Assembly (NCBI RefSeq): GCF_010882175.1
Contig: NZ_WKLH01000005.1
Span: 234,585 to 298,584 of the forward strand
Direction: 5' to 3'
DNA from: Mangrovibacterium lignilyticum
GTDB lineage: Bacteria > Bacteroidota > Bacteroidia > Bacteroidales > Prolixibacteraceae
Length of the DNA stretch: 64,000 bases
The notes under the pieces are model-generated. The model did no database searches, was not told the origin of the DNA, and saw nothing but the letters and a program-made list of their open reading frames with translations. Of the stretch, positions 38,325-47,944 are shown piece by piece; positions within the stretch are counted from its first letter, which is position 1, and each line of letters opens with the position of its first letter. Made by a program: the position numbers and the translations under genes.

Positions 38325-41279
38325 CTAGCTGAAAAGATTCAGGATTTCGTCTTTACTGATCTTCTTAAACGGATTGTTGGAGTTGATGAATTTGTCGGCC
38401 AACGATGATTTGCGGTCCTGCAGTTGAACGATTTTCTCCTCGATGCTGCCTTCGGTGATGAACCGGTAGACCATCACTTTTTTGTTTTGGCCGATACGGT
38501 GTGCCCGGGCGATGGCCTGCATCTCGGCAGCCGGATTCCACCACGGGTCGATGATGAACACATAGTCGGCCGAAGTGAGGTTGAGCCCAACGCCGCCCGC
38601 TTTCAGCGAAATGAGGAACACCCGGTTCTCCTCATCGTTTTGGAAGCTCTTGATCACTTCTTCGCGGTTCGATGTTTGCCCGGTCAACAGGGAATATTTC
38701 CATTTCCGTTCTTCCAGTTGCTCTCTCACCAGCTCCAGGTGTTTCACAAAGGACGAAAAGATCAAGACTTTGTGCTTTTCAGCAATCAGGCTTTCAAGGG
38801 TCTGCATAATCTCTTCGAACTTGCCGGATTCGCTTTCATCGGTGCCATGCAGCATCGACGGGTGGTTCGCCAGTTGCCGCAATTTCGTCAGTCCCTGCAG
38901 AACAACAAAGGCTGATTTCTCGACGCCTTCCTTCTCAATGTTTTCGAGGATGCTGTTCCGAATGGCCGATTTCTCCTCCTCGTAAATGCGTTTCTGATCG
39001 CGGGCCATGCCGCAATAGCGAATTTGCTCGGTGACCGGTGGCAGGTCGCTCGCAACTTGCTCTTTGGTTCGCCGAAGTACAAACGGACGAATCAGGGTCT
39101 GCAGCTTTTGCTGTTGATCCGGGTCGTTTTTCTTTTCAATCGGCGTAATAAATTCCCGCTTAAAGTAAGCCAGGTTGCCCAGCAGTCCTTTATTGACAAA
39201 GTTGATCTGTGCCCATAAGTCCGACAGCGAATTTTCAATGGGCGTACCAGTCAACACCAGCCGGTTTTTGGCTTTGAGCTGCGTAATTGTCTGGTAGGTT
39301 TTCGACCCGGGATTCTTGATGTACTGGCTTTCATCCAATATAACGTAGAAGAATTCAATATCCTTCAGCAGGTCAAAATCATTCCGGACGGTACCGTAAC
39401 TGGTCAGAATAATATCGTAGTAATTGGCTAAACTTTTAAAGTTCCCCTTCTTTTTACGCGACAGTCCAAAGTGTTTGTACACCTTCAGCGACGGCGTGAA
39501 CTTCCGGATCTCGGCGTCCCAGTTGTGCAGCAGCGAAGTGGGCATCACAATGAGGCTGGCCGTCTGTTGCGGCTCCGCTTTTTCGTCGACCGGATTATTT
39601 TCAGTCTTCGTTGTTTCAAACAAGTTGCCTTGCCCTTTTGGGCTGTCAAAGTCCGGAATGCTCATCGTGCTCTTCAGGCGCTTTAGTTTCAGCAGCAGGG
39701 TGAGGGTCTGCAAGGTTTTCCCCAGTCCCATATCGTCGGCCAGGCAGCCGCCAAACTGGTTTTCGTACAAATTGAACATCCACGAAAAGCCCTCGTGCTG
39801 GTAGGAGCGGAGCTTTGCCTGTAAGTTGACGGGGACCACAATTTGTCGGTCGGCCTTGGCTCCAATCTCCTGCAACCGGTTAAAAAAGCTCTTGTCGATG
39901 CCTTTCAGCTTTTGCTGAATCAGCAGGTAGTGGTACTTCTTCAGGCGCATGTTGTGCCCGTCGGCCTTGGCAAAGGGAATGATGTCGCCGTACTCGGTGA
40001 ACCATTCTTTGGGGAGAATAGCCACTTCGCCGTTGGGCAGTTCGAACTCGCGGATGCCACTTAAAATATGCCGTTTCAGCTTAATGAAAGGTATCTGAAA
40101 TTCGCCGAACTGCACGTTGCCATAAATATCGAACCAGTCTTCACCCTCTTTGATTTGGATTTCCAGATTCTGTGTGTCGGTCGAGTAAACCTTGTCCAGG
40201 CGGTTTTGCGAGAATGCAAAGCCGGCTTCTTCCAGCTTTTGCTTATGGCGGTTTAGCCAGTTAATCATTTCGTACAGCCGGTCCTTATCGCTAAGCAACT
40301 CCATTCCCTTGGGATAAAAGCCGCCGTTTTCTTCCTGTAGGTTCAACTGTTTCAGGAACTGCAGTTTCGATTGCTCCCAATCGCGGTTACGCCTGATTTT
40401 CTGAAAATGGTATTGGTTGTTTTTAATCGTGAAGTCGACCAGCACTTCCTGTCTGCTGTTGGGCAAATATTCGCTTTCGCCATATTGAAAGCTGGTGAGC
40501 AAAACCGCTTCCATGCGCAAATTGGGCTCGAGCGACAGCAACACCTTTTTGCTCGACTCTCCCTCGCTGATGGTAAAACCACTGGCTTTAACCGGAAACT
40601 CCTTCAGCGCATTTAAAACAAAGCTTTTGTAGTATTTTTCTTCCACCTGCGACGGAATAAAAATTGACTCTTTCTCGACAAAGGGGAGTACCTTTTTGGC
40701 ACTTAGTTTCTCGAAAACGTACAAGCGTCCCTGGTGAAGAAATGCTCCCGGTTCGTTCGCGACAACCATAACCTGCTTGTGAAGCAGGCTCAGCACTTGC
40801 TCTTGGTGCGAAATCTCGAGCCGGTAGCGGGTACCTTCAGGCGTTCGGTCAAAACAAAAACAACATGCCGTATAAACCCGGGGAACCTCAATCCAATCTT
40901 CATCATACAAATTGGAATATTTGGCCTGCTTGTAGAACAGGCGGGTGTTGCCGCGCATCAGTATCGGGATGATCCGGGCCAGGTGCTTGTCGATGTATGG
41001 GCTGATGTGGTTTTCAAAGAGGTCGGGGTCCATCTGATTGAAAAACTTGCCCGATTCTTTTTGCTTCGAAAACTTCTGAACCAGCTTTTCATCGCTGTAT
41101 TGCTCCACCAGCTTCACCAGTTGCGCCTGTTCTTCATTCAGTTGCAGGCTGGCAATGTCCCGTTGCTTCACCAACTTGACGATGGTGTAGAAGGAAACCC
41201 GCTTCTCGATTAAAAAAGCCTGAAACAGATGGCCAAACGTACGATGTTCGGTTAACCCGATGATCAATTCCTGAGACAT
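38325..41279 (-). CDS. SNF2-family DEAD/DEAH-box ATPase (HepA/RapA-like)
   Basis: A 984-residue superfamily 2 ATPase. The N-terminal half (about 1-480) is specific to a bacterial SNF2 subfamily and of unclear role. The helicase core starts with the Q-loop region LRSYQHEGFSWMFNL, Walker A DDMGLGKTLQTL, the Walker B-like DESQYIKN, then VLTGTPIENSLSDLW; the C-terminal RecA lobe carries ISLKAGGVGLNLTSADYV and ARAHRIGQNKKVMVYR. Such proteins translocate on DNA and remodel bound proteins, for example stalled RNA polymerase. ATG at 41279 is preferred over the in-frame 41303. A dense tandem repeat lies upstream of it. Confidence 0.9.
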   Translation of the reverse strand: MSQELIIGLTEHRTFGHLFQAFLIEKRVSFYTIVKLVKQRDIASLQLNEEQAQLVKLVEQYSDEKLVQKFSKQKESGKFFNQMDPDLFENHISPYIDKHLARIIPILMRGNTRLFYKQAKYSNLYDEDWIEVPRVYTACCFCFDRTPEGTRYRLEISHQEQVLSLLHKQVMVVANEPGAFLHQGRLYVFEKLSAKKVLPFVEKESIFIPSQVEEKYYKSFVLNALKEFPVKASGFTISEGESSKKVLLSLEPNLRMEAVLLTSFQYGESEYLPNSRQEVLVDFTIKNNQYHFQKIRRNRDWEQSKLQFLKQLNLQEENGGFYPKGMELLSDKDRLYEMINWLNRHKQKLEEAGFAFSQNRLDKVYSTDTQNLEIQIKEGEDWFDIYGNVQFGEFQIPFIKLKRHILSGIREFELPNGEVAILPKEWFTEYGDIIPFAKADGHNMRLKKYHYLLIQQKLKGIDKSFFNRLQEIGAKADRQIVVPVNLQAKLRSYQHEGFSWMFNLYENQFGGCLADDMGLGKTLQTLTLLLKLKRLKSTMSIPDFDSPKGQGNLFETTKTENNPVDEKAEPQQTASLIVMPTSLLHNWDAEIRKFTPSLKVYKHFGLSRKKKGNFKSLANYYDIILTSYGTVRNDFDLLKDIEFFYVILDESQYIKNPGSKTYQTITQLKAKNRLVLTGTPIENSLSDLWAQINFVNKGLLGNLAYFKREFITPIEKKNDPDQQQKLQTLIRPFVLRRTKEQVASDLPPVTEQIRYCGMARDQKRIYEEEKSAIRNSILENIEKEGVEKSAFVVLQGLTKLRQLANHPSMLHGTDESESGKFEEIMQTLESLIAEKHKVLIFSSFVKHLELVREQLEERKWKYSLLTGQTSNREEVIKSFQNDEENRVFLISLKAGGVGLNLTSADYVFIIDPWWNPAAEMQAIARAHRIGQNKKVMVYRFITEGSIEEKIVQLQDRKSSLADKFINSNNPFKKISKDEILNLFS

Positions 41280-41483
41280 AGCTGCACAAATGTTAAAACT
41301 CAATCAAACTATTTTTGCCCTCGCCGGATCGTGTTTCCGGCGAACAAAACTTCAAATATAAGCAAAACGGGGGCGATGGTGCTGTTGATCGGGAGAATTA
41401 AGGATAAATTCAGATAATCGGCTGCAGCAGGCATCCCGGGCTTCACCCCGCCGAAAGCGTCGTTCGTGGTTCGCCTCGCCGGG

Positions 41484-41945
41484 GTGAAGGTCTCCGGATG
41501 GGAGGAGTGCACCGGACTTCCTTGGTTGAAGGTCTCCGGATGGGAGGAGTGCACCGGACTTCCTTGGTTGAAGGTCTCCGGATGGGAGGAGTGCACCGGA
41601 GTTCCTTGGGTGAAGGTCTCCGGATGGGAGGAGTGCACCGGACTTCCTTGGTTGAAGGTCTCCGAACGGGAGGAGTGCACCGGAGTTCCTTGGGTGAAGG
41701 TCTCCGGTCGGGAGGAGTGCACCGGAGTTCTATGGTTGAAGGTCCCCGGTCGGGAGGAGTGCATCGGACCTCCTTGGTTGAAGGTCTCCGAACGGGAGGA
41801 GTGCACCGGAGTTCTATGGGTGAAGGTCTCCGGATGGGAGAAGTGCACCGGACCTCCTTGGGTGAAGGTCTCCGGATGGGAGAACCGCATTGGAGTTCCT
41901 TGGGTGGAGGTTTCCGAACCGGAGAGCTGCACTGGTTCTCCCGTT
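41484..41945. repeat. Tandem array, 42-bp (2 x 21) unit, 11 copies
   Basis: A unit beginning GTGAAGGTCTCCGGATGGGA and continuing GGAGTGCACCGGACTTCCTT recurs 11 times; the GAAG word falls at 41486, 41528, 41570, 41612, 41654, 41696, 41738, 41780 and 41822 and so on, exactly 42 bp apart with no indels. Copies differ by point changes (for example CGGATGGG/CGAACGGG/CGGTCGGG). Three reading frames stay open for over 450 bp, but none has a plausible start, family or composition, so I call it non-coding. It fills the divergent spacer between the SNF2 gene and nfnA. Confidence 0.95.
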
Positions 41946-42003
41946 CAATTTTAAATTCTGCTGAAAAATAGTTTTTTGATAAGGTTTCTTGGCGGTACTA
42001 TGT

Positions 42004-42011
42004 TATTTTTG
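42004..42011 (+). promoter_or_regulatory. -7 box of nfnA
   Basis: TATTTTTG matches TAnnTTTG and lies 35 bp upstream of the nfnA ATG, after the repeat array. A TTTG at 41975-41978 is 25 bp upstream, longer than ideal. Confidence 0.55.
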
Positions 42012-42046
42012 CAGCTCAAACAAAGATCGCTAACAGACATTATTGA

Positions 42047-42877
42047 ATGAACCAAATTATTAAAGTTGAATCGTTTTCGGAAAACGTAGTCCAATTGGTG
42101 GTACATGCACCGCGAATTGCCCGTTCCCGCAAACCTGGTCATTTTATCATACTGCGTATCGACGAGAAAGGCGAACGCATTCCTTTAACCATTGCTGCAG
42201 CCGACGAAAAAGCGGGAACTATTACCTTGGTTGCACAAAAAGTTGGTGTGACTTCGAAGCGCCTTTGCGAAATGAAAGCCGGCGACCAGATCCTTGATTT
42301 GGTCGGACCGCTCGGGAAAGCAACCCACATTCACAAAGTTGGTACTGTTTTGGCCTGCGGAGGCGGGGTTGGTGTCGCTCCCTTGCTGCCCATTGTCGAA
42401 GGTTTCAAGAAAGCCGGTAACCGCGTAATCACGATCCTGGCTGCCCGTAGTAAAGACCTCATTATTTTGGAAGATGAAATTCGCAAATGGTCCGACGAAG
42501 TGATTGTGATGACCGATGACGGATCGCACGGACGAAAAGGGCTGGTGACCGCCGGGGCTGAAGAAATCATTAAACGTGAAAAGGTGGATGAGTGTGTGGC
42601 TATCGGGCCGGCAATCATGATGAAATTCACCTCGTTGTTAACGCTGAAATACGGTATCCCGACACAAGCCAGCTTAAACGCCATCATGGTCGACGGAACC
42701 GGTATGTGCGGTGCTTGCCGGGTAAGCGTTGGCGGGCAAACCATGTTTACCTGCGTGGACGGGCCTGAATTTGATGCCTCCAAAATTGATTTCGATGAGT
42801 TGATGCTTCGCCTGGGTGGATACAAAGCCGAGGAAAAAGAAGCTTTTGAACGTTTTATGCAAACTGTAACCGTTTAA
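42047..42877 (+). CDS. nfnA: NfnA: ferredoxin-NADP+ oxidoreductase subunit, FAD/NAD- and [2Fe-2S]-binding
   Basis: A 276-residue ferredoxin reductase-like subunit (also called sulfide dehydrogenase beta or PyrK-like). The FAD-binding barrel (RIARSRKPGHFIILRID, then RIPLTIAAAD) is followed by the NAD(H) domain (GTVLACGGGVGVAPLLP), and a C-terminal [2Fe-2S] site GMCGACRVSVGG with TMFTCVDGPEFD. With the next gene, 2 bp downstream, it forms the NfnAB complex that couples NADH and reduced ferredoxin oxidation to NADP+ reduction by electron bifurcation. The same architecture occurs in PyrK, but the partner fixes the identity. Confidence 0.9.
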   Translation: MNQIIKVESFSENVVQLVVHAPRIARSRKPGHFIILRIDEKGERIPLTIAAADEKAGTITLVAQKVGVTSKRLCEMKAGDQILDLVGPLGKATHIHKVGTVLACGGGVGVAPLLPIVEGFKKAGNRVITILAARSKDLIILEDEIRKWSDEVIVMTDDGSHGRKGLVTAGAEEIIKREKVDECVAIGPAIMMKFTSLLTLKYGIPTQASLNAIMVDGTGMCGACRVSVGGQTMFTCVDGPEFDASKIDFDELMLRLGGYKAEEKEAFERFMQTVTV

Positions 42878-42879
42878 TC

Positions 42880-44349
42880 ATGCAGGAATACCTGAAACAA
42901 GAACGTGAGCAAGCGTGGCGGGTCGAGCTGCGTGGTAAAATCAAAAATAAAGATCGTGGTCTGATCGAACGGGTAAAGATGCCTGAGATGAAGGCCATGA
43001 AACGGGTTTGTTTCCAAAACAAGGAAGTGAACCTGGGGCTGGATGCGAAAAGTGCCGTTCGCGAGTCGCAACGGTGCATGGATTGTGTCAATCCGACTTG
43101 TATCGAAGGCTGTCCGGTAAGTATTAATATTCCGAAGTTTATTAAAAATATTGAGCGGGGCGAGTTTGCCGATGCTGCCAAAACCCTGAAGGAAACCTCG
43201 GCGCTGCCAGCTGTTTGCGGGCGTGTTTGTCCGCAGGAAAAACAGTGCGAGGCCAATTGTTTCTACACCCTGAAGTTGAAGAAGGATCCGGTTGCGATCG
43301 GCTACCTCGAACGCTTTGCGGCCGATTATGAGCGCGAAAGCGGACAAATAGCCGTTCCGGAGGTCGCGCCGAAAAACGGCATTAAAGTGGCTGCCATCGG
43401 CTCAGGGCCGGCATCGCTGTCTTTTGCCGGCGATATGATCAAGCTGGGCTACGAGGTAACCGTGTTCGAGGCGCTGCACGAAATTGGCGGCGTATTGAAA
43501 TATGGTATCCCCGAATTCCGCCTGCCCAACAAAGTGGTCGATGTGGAATTACAGAACCTCGAACAAATGGGTGTGCGTTTCGAGCGCAACTTCATTGTTG
43601 GCCGCACCGCCTCGTTCGACGATTTGAAGGACGAAGGTTACCAGGCTTTCTTTGTGGCCAGTGGTGCCGGTTTGCCCCGGTTTATGAATATTCCGGGCGA
43701 GAACTACAATGGCATCCTGTCGTCCAACGAATACCTCACCCGGGTGAACCTGATGAACGCGTCGGACGATCGTTTCGATACGCCTGTGCTGAGAGGAAAG
43801 AATGTAGCCGTTATTGGTGGTGGCAACACGGCCATGGACTCGGTGCGAACGGCCAAACGGTTGGGCGCCGAGCGGGCGATGATTGTTTACCGTCGGTCGC
43901 GCGAAGAGATGCCTGCCCGTGTGGAGGAAGTTCACCACGCGGAGGAAGAAGGGATCGAGTTCATCAACCTGGCCAACCCAATTGCTTATGATGCCGATGA
44001 TAAAGGCCGGGTGAAGAGCATGACGCTTCAACGCATGGAGCTCGGAGCACCCGATGCCTCGGGCCGTCGTCGGCCGGTGGTTATTGAAGGCTCCGAATAC
44101 GAAATCCCGGTTGATGTGGTGATTGTCGCTATTGGCGTGTCGCCGAATCCCCTGGTGCCTTCCGAATTGCCCGAGTTAAAGGTGAGTCGCTGGGGAACCA
44201 TCGAGGTTGACGCGGAAAGCATGCAAAGCTCCATGCCCGAACTGTTTGCCGGTGGCGACATTGTTCGCGGTGGTGCTACAGTAATTCTGGCCATGGGCGA
44301 CGGACGTCGTGCCGCAGCGGGAATGCACAATTATTTGCAAGGAAAATAA
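42880..44349 (+). CDS. nfnB: NfnB: NADPH-binding, FAD and [4Fe-4S] subunit
   Basis: A 489-residue protein homologous to the small subunit of glutamate synthase. N-terminal cysteine clusters (QRCMDCVNPTCIEGCP and AVCGRVCPQEKQCEANC) ligate two [4Fe-4S] centres. Two nucleotide-binding domains follow (AAIGSGPASLSFAGDM for FAD; VIGGGNTAMDSVRTAKRLGA for NADPH), with FAGGDIVRGGATVILAMGDG as the family C-terminal motif. It completes NfnAB with the preceding gene. A free-standing glutamate synthase small subunit is a less likely reading because no large subunit gltB is present. Confidence 0.9.
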   Translation: MQEYLKQEREQAWRVELRGKIKNKDRGLIERVKMPEMKAMKRVCFQNKEVNLGLDAKSAVRESQRCMDCVNPTCIEGCPVSINIPKFIKNIERGEFADAAKTLKETSALPAVCGRVCPQEKQCEANCFYTLKLKKDPVAIGYLERFAADYERESGQIAVPEVAPKNGIKVAAIGSGPASLSFAGDMIKLGYEVTVFEALHEIGGVLKYGIPEFRLPNKVVDVELQNLEQMGVRFERNFIVGRTASFDDLKDEGYQAFFVASGAGLPRFMNIPGENYNGILSSNEYLTRVNLMNASDDRFDTPVLRGKNVAVIGGGNTAMDSVRTAKRLGAERAMIVYRRSREEMPARVEEVHHAEEEGIEFINLANPIAYDADDKGRVKSMTLQRMELGAPDASGRRRPVVIEGSEYEIPVDVVIVAIGVSPNPLVPSELPELKVSRWGTIEVDAESMQSSMPELFAGGDIVRGGATVILAMGDGRRAAAGMHNYLQGK

Positions 44350-44422
44350 CCTGCGGCAGGAAATTTGTTCTGTGGGTTTGTATTCAAATTGAAAACTGAT
44401 TAAAACAACAAATAAGAATCTT

Positions 44423-45409
44423 ATGGCGAACTTATCAACCCGGTTTTTCGGCTTGGATTTAAAAAGCCCCATCATTGCGGGGAGTAGCAGTTTAACTGCC
44501 AAGATTGATCAAATTGAGAAAATATCCCGCGCCGGTGCCGGTGCTGTGGTGTTAAAATCGCTGTTCGAAGAAGAAATTCATTTGCAGTTTGAAGCCGAAT
44601 TGGGGGCCCGGAGAGAGTTGGCTCCTGATCCGGAATACCTCGATTATTTCGACTATGTCATCAAGGATGAAAGCCTGGGCCGTTACATCCAGTTGGTTGC
44701 CGATGCCAAACGAGCGGTTGATATTCCGGTTGTGGCCAGCATCAGTTGCACCAGTTCGAGCGAGTGGACCCAGTTCGCCCGTAAAATTGAAGAGGCCGGG
44801 GCAGACGCTTTGGAACTCAATTTGTTTATCATCCCTTCAAACGAAAGCCGGAGCCATGCGGTTAACGAGCAGTTTTATTTCGATACCGTTAAAAAAGTAT
44901 TGGAGGTGGTTCGTATTCCGGTATCGGTTAAAATCAGCCATTACTTTTCAAACCTGGCCAAAGTGGTGAGCGAACTGTCGCAAACCGGAATTGCCGGTAT
45001 CACCTTATTCAATCGGTTTTATACGCCCGATATTGATATTAATCTGGAAGAGGTGATCAACGCAGACGTTTTAAGTAACGGTTTCGAATACCAGTTACCG
45101 CTGCGGTGGACCGGTATTTTGAGCTCGAAAGCCGCTTGTCCGCTGGCCGGAACCAGCGGCATTATGGATGCGGAAACGGCTATTAAATTTCTGTTGGCCG
45201 GAGCAAATGCCGTTCAGATTGCATCGGCCATCTATTTGGAAGGACCGGAGATCATTGAAAAGTTCAACACTGAAATTGCCCGGTGGATGGACGCGAAAGG
45301 GTATCAAACGATTGATGAATTTAAAGGCAAACTTTGCCTGAAAACTCACAGAATTGATGCCTGGGAGCGATCTCAGTTCATGAACTATTTTGGTGGTTTT
45401 AGTTATTAA
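44423..45409 (+). CDS. Dihydroorotate dehydrogenase-like flavoprotein
   Basis: A 328-residue FMN TIM-barrel protein of the PyrD-like family often found in anaerobes beside ferredoxin-linked oxidoreductases. The N terminus NLSTRFFGLDLKSPIIAGSS matches, FMN contacts include VKISHYFSN and the C-terminal GTSGIMDAETAIKFLLAGA. Classical class 1 catalytic Cys/Ser surroundings of PyrD are not obvious, so it is probably not the pyrimidine enzyme but a paralogue of unknown substrate. It follows nfnB by 73 bp on the same strand, suggesting it uses the same redox carriers. Confidence 0.82.
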   Translation: MANLSTRFFGLDLKSPIIAGSSSLTAKIDQIEKISRAGAGAVVLKSLFEEEIHLQFEAELGARRELAPDPEYLDYFDYVIKDESLGRYIQLVADAKRAVDIPVVASISCTSSSEWTQFARKIEEAGADALELNLFIIPSNESRSHAVNEQFYFDTVKKVLEVVRIPVSVKISHYFSNLAKVVSELSQTGIAGITLFNRFYTPDIDINLEEVINADVLSNGFEYQLPLRWTGILSSKAACPLAGTSGIMDAETAIKFLLAGANAVQIASAIYLEGPEIIEKFNTEIARWMDAKGYQTIDEFKGKLCLKTHRIDAWERSQFMNYFGGFSY

Positions 45410-45499
45410 ATTTTAATTTAACACCCTTATAACTCAAATCCGGAATGATCACCGGATTCGACGTTCACACAGGAGAACACGAATTTGAAACATTACAGA

Positions 45500-47878
45500 A
45501 TGAAATATCCCGTATTTGTGCTGGCTTTGTTGCTGACATGCCGTATTGTGGTTGCACAACCTTTGCCCGCCAACGACCATTACGTAAGCTATACGGTAAA
45601 CCAGGGCGAAACTATTTTCTCGATCAGCAGAGCTTTCAACCTTAGTCAGGAGGATTTAATTGCGGCAAATCCGTCGCTGAAAGCTGGCTTGCGAACAGGT
45701 CAGCAATTGCAAATTCCGTCCAACCCAAAAGCACAGGTTCAGGAAGAACTTCCTTCCTTTTATACTTACAAAGTAAAACGGGGAAATACGCTGCATTATA
45801 TTGCCAAGCGATTTGGTGTGACAGTCGAAGACATTCTAAAATACAATCCGGAGGCTGAACGTGGCATTCAGAAAGGTGACAAACTTCGTATTCCGGATAA
45901 AAATGATTTAGTCCGGATTAAAAAACAGGCAGAGCAGGCCGCTCCCCAAAAAGAAGAAAAAGTTGTTGTAACAACAATCACGCATACGGTTCAGCCGGGT
46001 GAAACCTTGTACGGCATTTCCCGAAAATACCAGGTGCCCATAGCTGATGTATTGCGCCTTAATCCGGATGCCGGGCGTGGGTTGGGCGTCGGCATGGAAC
46101 TGAAAATACCCGCTTCGCATGCATCAGCAGAAGCAGGAACGCAGCAACCCGCCGATCTCAGTCAGGGCGTAAGTCCGGATTCGTTTTTTGTGCATTTAGT
46201 GGAAAGCGGCGAGACCTTTTGGAGCTTAGAGCGCAAATATCACACGTCGAGAAATGAGCTGGAAGCCTATAATCCGGTTTTAAAGGAAGGTTTGAAATCA
46301 GGACTGAGAATTCGGATTCCATATAAAAGTGTTCCTGAATTTCAGGTTGTACCGAAGAATGACAGTGCTTTCGATAAACACACGGTTCAACACGGTGAAA
46401 CCGTCTACGGAATTGCCCGACAGTTTAACGTAAGTATCGCTGAACTGAAGCAAGTAAATCCGGTTTTGGAATTTCGTGGGTTGGTCGAAGGCGAAACAAT
46501 CCTGATACCTAAAGCGGAAAAGCAATTTGTTGTGAGTACTCCGGAAAGTCCAAGTCAGGATGTGTATGACGACAACGTAGACGAGGAGAAATACCGTTAC
46601 TCGCTTGAGTTTAGTTCCGAGGATATGCCGGCTGTTTGTCAGCCGAACCCGGCCGCTCGTTTCGAGCAATACAATGTGGCGCTGCTGTTGCCTTTGTATC
46701 TTCCGGCAAACGATACCATTAATCGGGTGAAGGTTTTGCCGGATCCGGACAGTCCCGATTATGAGTCGGAACTTGTATTGATGGCCGATTCATTTACGGT
46801 ACGCCCTGATCGCATTGTTTATCCGAGATCGGAAAGCTTTTTACAGTTTTACGAAGGCGTTTTGCTGGCTGTCGATAGTTTGAAGAAATCGGGAATGAAT
46901 ATTAAGTTGCATGTGTTCGACACCGATCAAAGTGCCGCAAAAGTACAGTCTGTTCTCTACAGTGCAGCATTTGCAAGTGTCGATTTGATTATTGGGCCGG
47001 TGTTCCCCGAATTACAAGGCCCTGTTGCGGATTATGCTAAAATGAAAGGCATTCCAATGATTTCGCCGCTCTCCTCATCAGGTAATTTGGAGCAAACGAA
47101 TCCTTATTATTTCAAGATAAATCCAACGAAAGAATACTTGATTCAAAAGACCGCTGATTATATCGCGGATGAGTACTTTGACAAAAATCTGGTGGTGTTG
47201 TCGACGGGGAATTACCAAAACCTGCCCGAGGCGAAGTTGGTCGATTTAACCCGGGAAAAATTCTTCTTGTCACCCTATCGCAATGAAGGTCAGCGGGTGC
47301 TTTTTCATGATTATAACTTACAACGGGAGGGAGCCTTGGGCTTGTCCAGAATTTTGACTGAAGACCAGGAGAATGTGGTTATTATTCCTTCTGAAACGGA
47401 AGCTCAGGTCAGCGTGGCGATAACCAATCTGAATGCCGCAGCTGAAAATTACCCGATCACATTGATCGGCTCGTCTAACTTCCAGCGCTACAAGAGTATT
47501 CAAACAGAATATTTCCATCATGTTAAAATGAATGTGTTGAGTCCCTACTATGTGGATTACAAATCGCCGGTTGTCAATGAGTTTATCCGGAAATTCAGAC
47601 GGAATTTCGCTGACGAACCGAGTCAGTTTAGCTTCCAGGGTTACGACATCGCTTATTATTTTATGTCCGCGTTATTCAACTACGGAAAGGATTTTGTTGG
47701 ATGCCTGCCTTACCATCATGTGAATTTAACTCAAGGTGAGTTCTATTTTGAGAAAGTGAACCGAAGTGGAGGTTATATGAACCAGGGACTATTTATTTTG
47801 AAGTATGAGCCGGACTACACCATTCGACTGAAAGGTACAACCGGAAAATCGCTTTACCAGATTAGCGAAAACAAATAG
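45500..47878 (+). CDS. Five-LysM protein with periplasmic-binding-fold C-terminal domain
   Basis: A 792-residue exported protein. A signal peptide ends near IVVAQ. Five LysM domains follow at roughly 29-72, 84-128, 160-203, 228-271 and 290-336 (each with a HTVQPGETLYGISRKY-type start and a NP-x-x-x-x-G core), which bind peptidoglycan. The C-terminal half (about 390-790) is a type 1 periplasmic ligand-binding/LppC-like fold (AVDSLKKSGMNIKLHVFDTD, then GPVFPELQGPVADYAKMKGI). The combination suggests a cell-wall-anchored sensor or amidase activator. The ATG at 45500 was chosen over an in-frame TTG at 45485. Confidence 0.88.
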   Translation: MKYPVFVLALLLTCRIVVAQPLPANDHYVSYTVNQGETIFSISRAFNLSQEDLIAANPSLKAGLRTGQQLQIPSNPKAQVQEELPSFYTYKVKRGNTLHYIAKRFGVTVEDILKYNPEAERGIQKGDKLRIPDKNDLVRIKKQAEQAAPQKEEKVVVTTITHTVQPGETLYGISRKYQVPIADVLRLNPDAGRGLGVGMELKIPASHASAEAGTQQPADLSQGVSPDSFFVHLVESGETFWSLERKYHTSRNELEAYNPVLKEGLKSGLRIRIPYKSVPEFQVVPKNDSAFDKHTVQHGETVYGIARQFNVSIAELKQVNPVLEFRGLVEGETILIPKAEKQFVVSTPESPSQDVYDDNVDEEKYRYSLEFSSEDMPAVCQPNPAARFEQYNVALLLPLYLPANDTINRVKVLPDPDSPDYESELVLMADSFTVRPDRIVYPRSESFLQFYEGVLLAVDSLKKSGMNIKLHVFDTDQSAAKVQSVLYSAAFASVDLIIGPVFPELQGPVADYAKMKGIPMISPLSSSGNLEQTNPYYFKINPTKEYLIQKTADYIADEYFDKNLVVLSTGNYQNLPEAKLVDLTREKFFLSPYRNEGQRVLFHDYNLQREGALGLSRILTEDQENVVIIPSETEAQVSVAITNLNAAAENYPITLIGSSNFQRYKSIQTEYFHHVKMNVLSPYYVDYKSPVVNEFIRKFRRNFADEPSQFSFQGYDIAYYFMSALFNYGKDFVGCLPYHHVNLTQGEFYFEKVNRSGGYMNQGLFILKYEPDYTIRLKGTTGKSLYQISENK

Positions 47879-47883
47879 ATAAC

Positions 47884-47924
47884 AAACGAAGGGGAAAGTG
47901 CTTCAAGCATTTTCCCCTTCGTTT
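47884..47924. terminator. Bidirectional terminator
   Basis: AAACGAAGGGGAAA (47884-47897) pairs with TTTCCCCTTCGTTT (47911-47924), and the TGCTTCAAGCA inside it folds further. It separates the convergent LysM and rocD genes. Confidence 0.9.
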
Positions 47925-47944
47925 TCTTCCGTATTTAGCGGGCT

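Noticed and set aside
41309..41971. Three long overlapping ORFs (about 157-207 codons) in the 42-bp array
   Set aside because: They exist because a 42-bp unit without stop codons stays open in three frames. No start, family or composition supports a protein in any one of them.
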